DNA of 57,002 bases from CAYLJJ01 sp964384025 (GTDB lineage: Bacteria > Myxococcota_A > Bradymonadia > UBA7976 > UBA1532), in the NCBI GenBank assembly GCA_964384025.1, contig CAYLJJ010000033.1, positions 1 to 57,002 on the forward strand, written 5' to 3'. The notes below the pieces were generated by a model. That model worked only from the letters and a program-made list of their open reading frames with translations. It ran no database searches and was not told the DNA's origin. Positions within the stretch are counted from its first letter, which is position 1. Every line of letters begins with the position of its first letter. The position numbers were made by a program, and so were the translations under genes. This document shows, one piece after another, positions 50,139 to 57,002 of this stretch.

Positions 50139-53123
50139 ATGACTTCCGTTGAACAGAGAACTCAGGAGATCGGACAGACACTCTTTCAAAGCATGCAGGG
50201 CCAGAAGCCAGGCCTCTTTGATAAGGAGTGGTGGAGCGCTCAGATCCTTGATTGGGCGATGAAAGATGAGGAGTTCAAGGTTGAGATGTTCCGTTTTGTG
50301 GACGCTTTTCCAGTCCTCAAGAGCCCTGAGGAGGTTTGGCGACATATCCAGGAGTATCTCTTACGCCCAGGGCTCAACCCACCGATGGCCGTCAAGCTGG
50401 CCCTTAAGGGGGCGGGCCTGGGCAAGCTGGCTCACAGAGTCGCAGCACGACAGATCGCCAAAAATCTAGAGGGGATGGCTCAGAACTTCATCGCGGGTGA
50501 TGTGCTTAAGAGCGCGCTGCCGATCCTCAAAGAGCTGCGTGAGCAGCAGCAAGCCTTCACCATCGATCTTCTGGGAGAGGCGACCCTAAGCGAGCTTGAA
50601 GCGGAGATCTATGCACAGCGCTATGAGGAGCTCATCCGAGGGCTGCTAGAGGAGAGCACGAGCTGGACAGATGATCCTCTGCTGGATAGAGATGATCAAG
50701 GCCCCCTGCCCAAGGTCAATGTCTCGATCAAGGTCAGCGCCATGTACAGCCAGTTTGATCCCATCGCCTTTGAAGAGAGCCTTAGGCAGGCCAGCGCTCG
50801 TCTGCTGCCCCTCTTCCAACTGGCCAAAGCACAGGGCGCCTTTATCAACCTCGATCTGGAGCAATATAGCCTTAAGGATCTCACCTTTGCGCTCTTTAAG
50901 AGGGTGATGTCTGATCCCAGCTTGGAGGGCTTTGAGGATGGTGGTGTGGTGATCCAGGCCTACCTCTGCGACGCTGAAGAGGATCTGAGCGCCTTAATCA
51001 GCTGGGCTCGAAAGCAGCGTAAGCGCATCACCATACGCTTGGTAAAGGGAGCCTATTGGGACTATGAGACCGTGGGTGCTGAGCAGCAGGGTTGGCCCTC
51101 TCCTGTTTGGTTAGACAAGAGCGACTCCGACGCCTGCTTTGAGCGCTGTAGCGAGCTGATGCTCAAGAACCATAAGTGGGTCCGCTCCGCCTTTGGCAGT
51201 CATAACCTCCGCAGCATCGCTCATGCGATGGCCCTGGCTGAGCGCTATAGGGTGCCCAAGGAGGGCCTAGAGATACAGTGCCTCTTTGGGATGGCGGAGC
51301 CCATCAAGGCAGCCTGCATTCAAGCAGGCTATCGGCTGCGTACCTATGCCACCGTGGGGGAGCTGATCCCTGGGATGGCCTATCTGGTGCGTAGGCTCCT
51401 GGAGAACACCAGCAACCAGAGCTGGCTGCGTCTGGGCTTCGCTGAGGAGATCCCTGTAGATACGCTCCTCGCCCTCCCTCAAGAGATCCGTCGTGACCCC
51501 CAGCTTCGACCGATCCCCAAGGTAGAGAGCCGGGCTGAGAATCCGGGTCCTTTCTATAACGAGCCCCTACGAGACTTCTCCAAGTCGACTCAGCGAGAGG
51601 CCTTCGCCCGACAGCTTCAGAGACTCAAGCTGGGGAAGGAGGTGGGCCCCATCGTTGGGGGAAAGCTTTTTAGGACAGGGCGGCTTCGAGAGAGCTTGGA
51701 TCCTTCAGATGGCGAGAGCGTGGTGGGCCGTTTTCATATGGCTGATGAGGCTCTGGTGAGAGAGGCGATCTCCGTCGCTCAGGCCACCTTCCCCAACTGG
51801 AGAGATACGCCCGCATCAAAGCGGGTTGGATATCTACTGCGTTTGGCAGCCCTCATACGTCATGACCGAGATCGTCTGGCCGCTCTCATGGTTCGAGAGG
51901 AGGGCAAGAGCTGGAGAGAGGCGGATGGGGATGTCGTTGAGGCGATCGACTTCTGTGAGTATTACGCTCGCGAAATGCTGCGTTTGGATCAACCTCAGAA
52001 AATGCAGAGCCTCCCTGGAGAAATCAATCAGCTCCTCTACACCCCACGCGGCCTAGCGGTGGTGATCTCACCCTGGAACTTTCCCCTGGCCATCCTGACG
52101 GGGATGAGCACCGCCGCTCTGGTCACAGGCAACACAGTCCTGCTTAAGCCCGCCAGCGAGTCGGTGATGATCGCCAGCGAGTTTGTGCGTCTGGCACACG
52201 AGGCGGGTTTTCCCAAAGGGGTCCTCAACTTCCTACCCGGTCCAGGAGGGGAGATTGGAGACACCCTTGTTGAGCATCCAGAGGTTCAGATCATCGCCTT
52301 CACCGGCAGCCTGGAGGTGGGGCTGGGGATCTGGAAGCGAGCAGGGATCACCTTCCCAGGACAGCCCGCTCTCAAGACCGTCATCTGTGAGATGGGAGGT
52401 AAGAACGCTCTCATCGTGGACAGCGACGCGGATCTCGATGAGGCGATCCACGCAGCGACCAAATCCGCCTTTGGATACTCTGGCCAGAAGTGCAGCGCCT
52501 GCTCTCGGATCATCGTCTTGGAGCCCCTGTATGAGGAGTTCTTGGAGCGCTTTGTTGAGGCCAGCCGCAGTCTGCACTTTGGCTCCGCGCTGGATCCAGC
52601 CACCATCATCGGCCCTGTCATCGGCCCAAGCGCCAAGCGAGATCTTGAGGTCGCTATCCAGAGAGCCAAGAAGAGCAGTCGCCTTGTCTATGGCGGGGAG
52701 GCTCTCCCAGAGGGCTTCTATGTTCACCCAACCATCTTCGCCGATGTCGCCCCCGATGATCCCCTCGCCCAAGAGGAGCTCTTTGGCCCTGTGGTGGCAG
52801 TGATGAAGGCGCAGAGCTTTGATGAGGCCCTGGAGATCGCCAATGGAGTTCCTTATGCGCTCACCGGAGGGCTGATCAGCCGCTCTCCTGTCCATATCCA
52901 AGAAGCTCGTAAGCGCTTTCGAGTAGGCAACCTCTATATCAACCGCAACATCACAGGGGCCATCGTCGGTCGTCAGCCCTTTGGAGGTTTTAAGATGAGC
53001 GGTGGAGGGAGTAAGGCGGGAGGACCTGACTACCTCCTCCACTTTATGGATCCTCGCACCATCACCGAGAACACCCTCAGGCGAGGCTTCGCGCCTGAGG
53101 ACTCAAGGAATGTCCAAGGATAA
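50139..53123 (+). CDS. putA: Bifunctional proline dehydrogenase / glutamate semialdehyde dehydrogenase
   Basis: 994 residues from ATG 50139, with GGAG six bases upstream (ATG 50127 is possible). Residues 1-490 are the FAD-dependent proline dehydrogenase barrel: NVSIKVSAMYSQFDP, INLDLEQYSLKDL, RLVKGAYWDYE, and LRTYATVGELIPGMAYLVRR. Residues 500-994 are the aldehyde dehydrogenase: VISPWNFPLAI, FTGSLEVG, EMGGKNALIVDSDADLD, and nucleophile near residue 785 in GYSGQKCSACSR. It oxidises proline to glutamate in two steps. There is no DNA-binding ribbon-helix-helix domain, so it is not a self-regulating PutA of the E. coli kind. Confidence 0.95.
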   Translation: MTSVEQRTQEIGQTLFQSMQGQKPGLFDKEWWSAQILDWAMKDEEFKVEMFRFVDAFPVLKSPEEVWRHIQEYLLRPGLNPPMAVKLALKGAGLGKLAHRVAARQIAKNLEGMAQNFIAGDVLKSALPILKELREQQQAFTIDLLGEATLSELEAEIYAQRYEELIRGLLEESTSWTDDPLLDRDDQGPLPKVNVSIKVSAMYSQFDPIAFEESLRQASARLLPLFQLAKAQGAFINLDLEQYSLKDLTFALFKRVMSDPSLEGFEDGGVVIQAYLCDAEEDLSALISWARKQRKRITIRLVKGAYWDYETVGAEQQGWPSPVWLDKSDSDACFERCSELMLKNHKWVRSAFGSHNLRSIAHAMALAERYRVPKEGLEIQCLFGMAEPIKAACIQAGYRLRTYATVGELIPGMAYLVRRLLENTSNQSWLRLGFAEEIPVDTLLALPQEIRRDPQLRPIPKVESRAENPGPFYNEPLRDFSKSTQREAFARQLQRLKLGKEVGPIVGGKLFRTGRLRESLDPSDGESVVGRFHMADEALVREAISVAQATFPNWRDTPASKRVGYLLRLAALIRHDRDRLAALMVREEGKSWREADGDVVEAIDFCEYYAREMLRLDQPQKMQSLPGEINQLLYTPRGLAVVISPWNFPLAILTGMSTAALVTGNTVLLKPASESVMIASEFVRLAHEAGFPKGVLNFLPGPGGEIGDTLVEHPEVQIIAFTGSLEVGLGIWKRAGITFPGQPALKTVICEMGGKNALIVDSDADLDEAIHAATKSAFGYSGQKCSACSRIIVLEPLYEEFLERFVEASRSLHFGSALDPATIIGPVIGPSAKRDLEVAIQRAKKSSRLVYGGEALPEGFYVHPTIFADVAPDDPLAQEELFGPVVAVMKAQSFDEALEIANGVPYALTGGLISRSPVHIQEARKRFRVGNLYINRNITGAIVGRQPFGGFKMSGGGSKAGGPDYLLHFMDPRTITENTLRRGFAPEDSRNVQG

Positions 53124-53146
53124 TTGCAGCAGCGCCAACGCTCTCC

Positions 53147-54211
53147 TCAGAGGAGCCAACCCAGAGCCAATCCGGTCAGAAAGCCCACTCCTGTAAAAGC
53201 GATCGCCCAACCCCAGGAGATGCGGATGATCTGTTTGGGGACCAAGGTCTTGAGAGGCTGCCTTCCCTTGCGCTCCCAGATCTTAAGGGAAGCTCCCGGC
53301 TCTAAGGTCTCCGGGAGCAGAGAGGGTGCTCCCATCGCCTCAGCGAGGCTCCTCCGCATCTCCCCTGCGCTGCTCATCCGCTCTTCTGGATCGGAAGAGA
53401 GGTTCTGCTCAATACAAAGATCCAGGGCGATCTGCTCATGATGATCCGACTCCTCTGTCAGGCGCAGAGAGGGCTCCTCAATACGCAGGGCGCGAAAGGC
53501 TGCCGCAGAGAGCGTAGCCCGATCTCCTTTGGTGGGATAGGGCAGTATGCCGGCGAGCATACGGAAGAGGAGCGCTGCGGCGGCAAAGAGATCACTGCGA
53601 TGATCTGTGCGCTGACCCCTGAGCTGCTCTGGAGCCATATATGAGACAGTGCCCACGATGATGGGAGTGTTCCCAGTCACCTCTAGAGTATGGGCTCCCT
53701 CGGCGTAGATGCGCGCAAAGCCAAAGTCGAGAAGCTTGACATGCTCATGAAATCCAGGGCCTCGGAGCAGGAAGATGTTCTCCGGCTTGAGATCTCGATG
53801 AACCACCCCAGCATGATGAGCGGTCTCCAGTGCGGCCAGGATTCCGTCGATGATATGAAGGCTCCGCTTTAAAGGGAGCTGCTCCTCTCGCTCAAGAAGC
53901 GCAGCGAGGGTCTCTCCCTCTAAATATTCCATCACCAGATAGCAGCGACCGTTAGAGAGCGTTCCAAAGTCGCTGGTCCTCACCAGGTGGGGACTGGAGA
54001 GACCCCCAGTGAGCAGAGCCTCACGGCGAAAACGAGCGATCTGATCTGGAGGCATCCCCGGCTTAAGAAGCTTGATGGCGACCTTGCGATACTCTAGACG
54101 ATCATCTCGGGCTCGATAGATCTCACCCGTCCCCCCAGCTTCGATATATGCCTCAATGATATAGCGCTCATCCAGGATCTCCCCCAGGGACAGGCTGGGT
54201 TGCTTCGGCAT
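53147..54211 (-). CDS. Ser/Thr protein kinase with C-terminal TM helix
   Basis: 354 residues from ATG 54211, behind GGAGGTG. Kinase domain: IEAGGTGEIYRA, KVAIKLL, VHRDLKPEN, LLDFGFA and SYMAPEQLRG; catalytic residues kept. The last 20 residues (WAIAFTGVGFLTGLALGWLL) are a TM tail with nothing outside, so it is a cytoplasmic, tail-anchored kinase. Alone, 23 bp from the convergent putA. Confidence 0.92.
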   Translation of the reverse strand: MPKQPSLSLGEILDERYIIEAYIEAGGTGEIYRARDDRLEYRKVAIKLLKPGMPPDQIARFRREALLTGGLSSPHLVRTSDFGTLSNGRCYLVMEYLEGETLAALLEREEQLPLKRSLHIIDGILAALETAHHAGVVHRDLKPENIFLLRGPGFHEHVKLLDFGFARIYAEGAHTLEVTGNTPIIVGTVSYMAPEQLRGQRTDHRSDLFAAAALLFRMLAGILPYPTKGDRATLSAAAFRALRIEEPSLRLTEESDHHEQIALDLCIEQNLSSDPEERMSSAGEMRRSLAEAMGAPSLLPETLEPGASLKIWERKGRQPLKTLVPKQIIRISWGWAIAFTGVGFLTGLALGWLL

Positions 54212-54273
54212 GGACACCTCCCACCGCAGCATCGCGATCTCAGCCCCTCTCTGGCAAGAGCAATTCAGTCGGT

Positions 54274-55017
54274 TTAGGTTTCTCCCAATTCCAGAGTGAT
54301 GGATTTAGCGACCACAGCGAGTCTACCCGTCGAAGCTCTGCGCTCTTTGATGATCTGAACCTGGATCTGGGATCTCGAAGGGGGCTCAGCCAACCTAAGT
54401 CGAAGGCCAAAGTAAAAACCCCCAGGGCTGCGCTCCTGCCTTGCTCCTTCGCAGCCTTGGTTAAGGATGATTAAGAGAGCACCTACCCGCGCAGCGCAGC
54501 GCCTCAACGCCTTGATCCCCTGAACCATCTGCTGGATCCGATCAGGATGTTCTCCCTGTTCAAGGCTGCGCCCCAGCTCCGATTGGAGGGGCAGGGCGCT
54601 GAGCGTATCGATAATCAGAAGCTGAAGAGCTTCAGAGGCCAAGAGCTGTAAAGCGATCCCAAGGGTTTGTTCCCAGCTCTCTGGCCGAAGGAGGAGGAGG
54701 GTCTCTGTTTTGACTCCCAGGCTACGAGCATAGCCTGGATCCAAGCTACGCTCTATATCCATCAAAGCGACGCTCCCCCCCTGCCTTTGGATACTGGCGG
54801 TGATCTGAAGCGACAGTGTGCTCTTCCCAGAAGAGGGGGGGCCAAAGATCTCCACCATCTCCCCAGCCCTCAAGCCCCCCAGACTCAGAGCATGGTCAAG
54901 GCGGTTTGAGCCCGTTGAGAAGATCTCTCTCTTGGAGGGCTGAAGCTTGGCAGGCTCTACTTGAAGTTTGGACCAAGATGTTCGAAGGCAGGCCTTGAGT
55001 TTCTCCCAAGCCATCAA
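54274..55017 (-). CDS. Short RecA-like ATPase
   Basis: 247 residues; ATG overlaps the stop of comM (ATGA). RecA core: STGSNRLDHALSLGGLRAGE, Walker A GPPSSGKST (59-67), ALMDIERSLDPGYARSLGV (in RecA the homologous line is AFIDAEHALDP.YA), Walker B LLIIDTLSAL, and LIILNQ. It is about 100 residues shorter than RecA, missing much of the N- and C-terminal parts; the size resembles ImuA. No imuB or dnaE2 is near. Coupling with comM suggests a role in handling incoming or recombining DNA (inference). Confidence 0.85.
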   Translation of the reverse strand: MMAWEKLKACLRTSWSKLQVEPAKLQPSKREIFSTGSNRLDHALSLGGLRAGEMVEIFGPPSSGKSTLSLQITASIQRQGGSVALMDIERSLDPGYARSLGVKTETLLLLRPESWEQTLGIALQLLASEALQLLIIDTLSALPLQSELGRSLEQGEHPDRIQQMVQGIKALRRCAARVGALLIILNQGCEGARQERSPGGFYFGLRLRLAEPPSRSQIQVQIIKERRASTGRLAVVAKSITLELGET

Positions 55018-56528
55018 CAGGCTCGATCAAGTTGGCGATATTGAAGCGCTTCAGCCACATGTTGATCTTCGATCGCCTCAGAGCCTTCAAGATCGGCGAC
55101 GCTGCGCGCCACTCTCAAAATGCGGTCATGGGCCCGAGCTGAGAGCGCAAAGCGCTCCACCGCCGCCGCCAAGAGTCGGTTGCCTGCGGGGTTAAGTGCA
55201 CAGAGATGCTGAAGCTTGCTGGGGGGGATTTGGGCGTTACAGCGGAGCATATAGGGGCTGAGGCGTTCCTCCTGACGTCGACGCGCAGCCAAGACTCGAG
55301 CGCGAACGAGAGATGAAGCTTCCCCTGGAGCGCTCTGCTGTAGATCTCCTGGAGAGACCGGTTCGATGGCGACCTGAAGATCGATGCGATCCAGCAAGGG
55401 GCCGCTGATCCGTGCGCGATAATTCTGAACCGCTCGTGGATGGCATTCACAGGACCTCCGCGGGTGCCCTAGATAGCCGCAGGGGCATGGATTCATAGAA
55501 GCCACCAGCATAAAGCGTGCAGGATATTGCAACGTAAACTGGGCTCGAGCGACGACGATATGGCCATCCTCTAGGGGCTGGCGCAGGGTCTCCAGGGTTG
55601 AGCGCCGGAACTCAGGCAGCTCATCTAAGAAGAGAACCCCATTATGCGCCAGAGAGACCTCCCCTGGGCGGGCGTGTGGTCCTCCTCCGCTGAGAGCCAC
55701 ATCAGAGGCGCTGTGGTGAGGCGCACGAAAGGGTCGCTCCTGAAGCAGAGGATGTTCTGGGCGCAGCAGCCCTGCGACGCTGGCGATGCTGGAAGACTCC
55801 AGGCGTTCGCTGAGGCTCATAGGACTGAGAATGGAGGGCAAGCGACGAGAGAGGAGAGTCTTCCCCGCTCCAGGGGGACCGATAAAGAGCAAGTTATGGC
55901 GCCCCGCTGCGGCGATCTCTAGAGCACGGCGAGCCAAGGTTTGGCCCTTGACATCCGCCAAATCGGCCCCCCCCCCTGCCTCTTTCTCTGCGGAGAGCTG
56001 AGGTTCAGGGAGAGTGTTGTTCTCCTTAAGGGCTTCAACCACCTGGGCCAAGTGCTCTACCGCGTAGATCTGAATCCCCTCCACTGCTGCAGCCTCAGGG
56101 CCATTGATCGCTGGAACCAAAGCGCGCTTTAAGCCCATCCGTCGCGCTCCAACCACCAGGGGCAGGACACCACGGATCGCACGGATTCGGCCATCCAGAG
56201 AAAGCTCACCGACGACAAGGGTCTCTTTCAGGGAGTCAGCTGGGATCTTCTCATCAGCCAAGAGGATACCCAGCGCGATGGGCAGATCAAAGGCGCTGCC
56301 CTCCTTGCGAATATGGGCTGGAGCTAAGTTGACGATGACCCGCTTTTGAGGGAAACCATAGCCACAGTTCTCTAAAGCAGAGCGCACCCGCGTTCGTGCT
56401 TCACAAACCGCTGCTGCGGGTAAGCCCACGGTCTGAAAGAGCATCATCCCCCGCCCCAGATCGACCTCGATCTCGACACGATAAGCTTGCACTCCTACCG
56501 TGGCCGCTGATGAAATCCTTGCCAACAT
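55014..56528 (-). CDS. comM: ComM/YifB-type Mg-chelatase-like AAA+ ATPase
   Basis: 504 residues; AAGGAGGT before ATG 56528. An N-terminal Lon-like domain (VEIEVDLGRGMMLFQTVGLP, EGSAFDLPIALGIL), Walker A GPPGAGKT (217-224), Walker B VLFLDELPEF, Zn-like NPCPCGYLGHP with CEC, and the C-terminal helical lid. ComM promotes branch migration in natural transformation. A G10 tract (55967-55976) lies in a Gly linker near residue 185, in frame here. Confidence 0.95.
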   Translation of the reverse strand: MLARISSAATVGVQAYRVEIEVDLGRGMMLFQTVGLPAAAVCEARTRVRSALENCGYGFPQKRVIVNLAPAHIRKEGSAFDLPIALGILLADEKIPADSLKETLVVGELSLDGRIRAIRGVLPLVVGARRMGLKRALVPAINGPEAAAVEGIQIYAVEHLAQVVEALKENNTLPEPQLSAEKEAGGGADLADVKGQTLARRALEIAAAGRHNLLFIGPPGAGKTLLSRRLPSILSPMSLSERLESSSIASVAGLLRPEHPLLQERPFRAPHHSASDVALSGGGPHARPGEVSLAHNGVLFLDELPEFRRSTLETLRQPLEDGHIVVARAQFTLQYPARFMLVASMNPCPCGYLGHPRRSCECHPRAVQNYRARISGPLLDRIDLQVAIEPVSPGDLQQSAPGEASSLVRARVLAARRRQEERLSPYMLRCNAQIPPSKLQHLCALNPAGNRLLAAAVERFALSARAHDRILRVARSVADLEGSEAIEDQHVAEALQYRQLDRAC

Positions 56529-57002
56529 CTTTACCTCCTTGCTGAGGAGCCTTCCAGCAAGGATGGAGCCAGAAACAGATGTGTAAAATCAGTCGTTTAG
56601 CAGGTTAATAGAGAGACATATGTCCAGTTTCTGGAGGAGCCGTTCTCTTTCAGAACAGTTTAGGGTGACTCAAGAGGTTCTAACTTGAGTGTTTCATATT
56701 GGGAGAGTCTGCCTGAGAATACAGCAGAAATGCAGGCAACTCAAAGCGACAGCGCCCCTCTTTTCACCACAGCCGCCAGCGCTACATTTACTCTGACTTC
56801 TCCTCTGAGTCATCGCCCCAGCCGGTAGTCGCACCCGCAGTGAGGGAGAGAGAGGGCGAAGGTGCTGTTAAACAAGAAAGCTAAGGAAAGCCACCCTTAG
56901 AAAGCTGCGGTGAAGTCAGAGTAGTAGATGAAGAGGCGAATATATCCGCTGAGTCCGCCGGATTTGGTGGTTCGGCCTCTATTACCTGAACTTATGTAGA
57001 GC
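56529..57002. other. Intergenic stretch, no gene seen
   Basis: About 470 bp upstream of comM to the end of the window. No motif, RNA gene or clear repeat found; presumably holds the comM promoter. Confidence 0.5.

Noticed and set aside
52233..53042. 269-aa open frame on the minus strand inside putA
   Set aside because: Antisense to conserved aldehyde dehydrogenase codons; no motif, no ribosome site.
1..57002. CRISPR arrays, rRNA, tRNA genes, replication origin
   Set aside because: No spaced direct repeat array, no rRNA-like block, no cloverleaf and no DnaA-box cluster noticed on reading.

Overview
The window looks like a chromosomal segment of a delta-proteobacterium-like predatory or free-living Gram-negative, most likely Myxococcota in the broad sense (including Bradymonadales-like lineages). 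The pointers are a MopE-type Asp/Cys repeat surface protein with a (frame-shifted) MYXO-CTERM-like tail, two HRD-type Ser/Thr kinases (one with PEGA-like repeats), a bacterial alpha-2-macroglobulin, a high-molecular-weight FabG/thiolase/MaoC trio, PATAN/roadblock-like signalling proteins and many secreted proteins and lipoproteins. This assignment is inference; no rRNA or tRNA was seen. Nearly every gene is carried on ATGA or TGATG overlaps, so operons can be read directly. There is an assembly gap (10 N) at 43545-43554.

Layout. 1-12 kb: a CPBP intramembrane protease (candidate myxosortase) directly downstream of, and overlapping, the sorting tail of a VWA/MopE-repeat surface protein; the tail is out of frame at a G11 tract. 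Divergently, a 2.2-kaa macroglobulin-like protein carrying a partial internal duplication, then a lipoprotein and a membrane protein. 12.3-13.4 kb: class II fructose-bisphosphate aldolase, followed by a long perfect hairpin and a decayed transposase. 13.9-24 kb: a sigma-54 activator with a Cys cluster, a good -24/-12 promoter with two upstream dyads, then a respiratory unit: Tat-exported molybdopterin reductase, 4Fe-4S subunit, NrfD membrane subunit, triple-rhodanese lipoprotein, Rieske protein, and a cytochrome b6-like domain fused to a 12-haem cytochrome c. This predicts respiration of a sulfur, selenium or tellurium compound (inference). 24-28 kb: AzgA-type purine permease, a membrane-anchored beta-rich protein and an M23 peptidase.

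28.3-32.5 kb: an AT-rich, tightly coupled cluster I do not recognise as a described system: several roadblock/LC7-like small proteins, one with a degenerate receiver and a PATAN (DUF4388) domain, two sharing a C-terminal helical module, ending in a Tll0287-type haem sensor with TM and HAMP but no output domain. 32.5-36.1 kb: thiolase, FabG, MaoC for acyl-chain metabolism. 36-41 kb: small lipoprotein, E/Q-rich protein, two barrel-like proteins, a PEGA protein and SpeD. 41-47.5 kb: PEGA kinase, MacB-like ABC exporter with an odd Cys-rich insert, a lipoprotein and a GNAT-like ORF. 47.8-49.7 kb: nucleotidyltransferase plus Thr-nucleophile sulfatase-fold enzyme. 50-57 kb: PutA, a second kinase, and a short RecA-like ATPase coupled to ComM.

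All family calls rest on reading motifs by eye; no database search was run.
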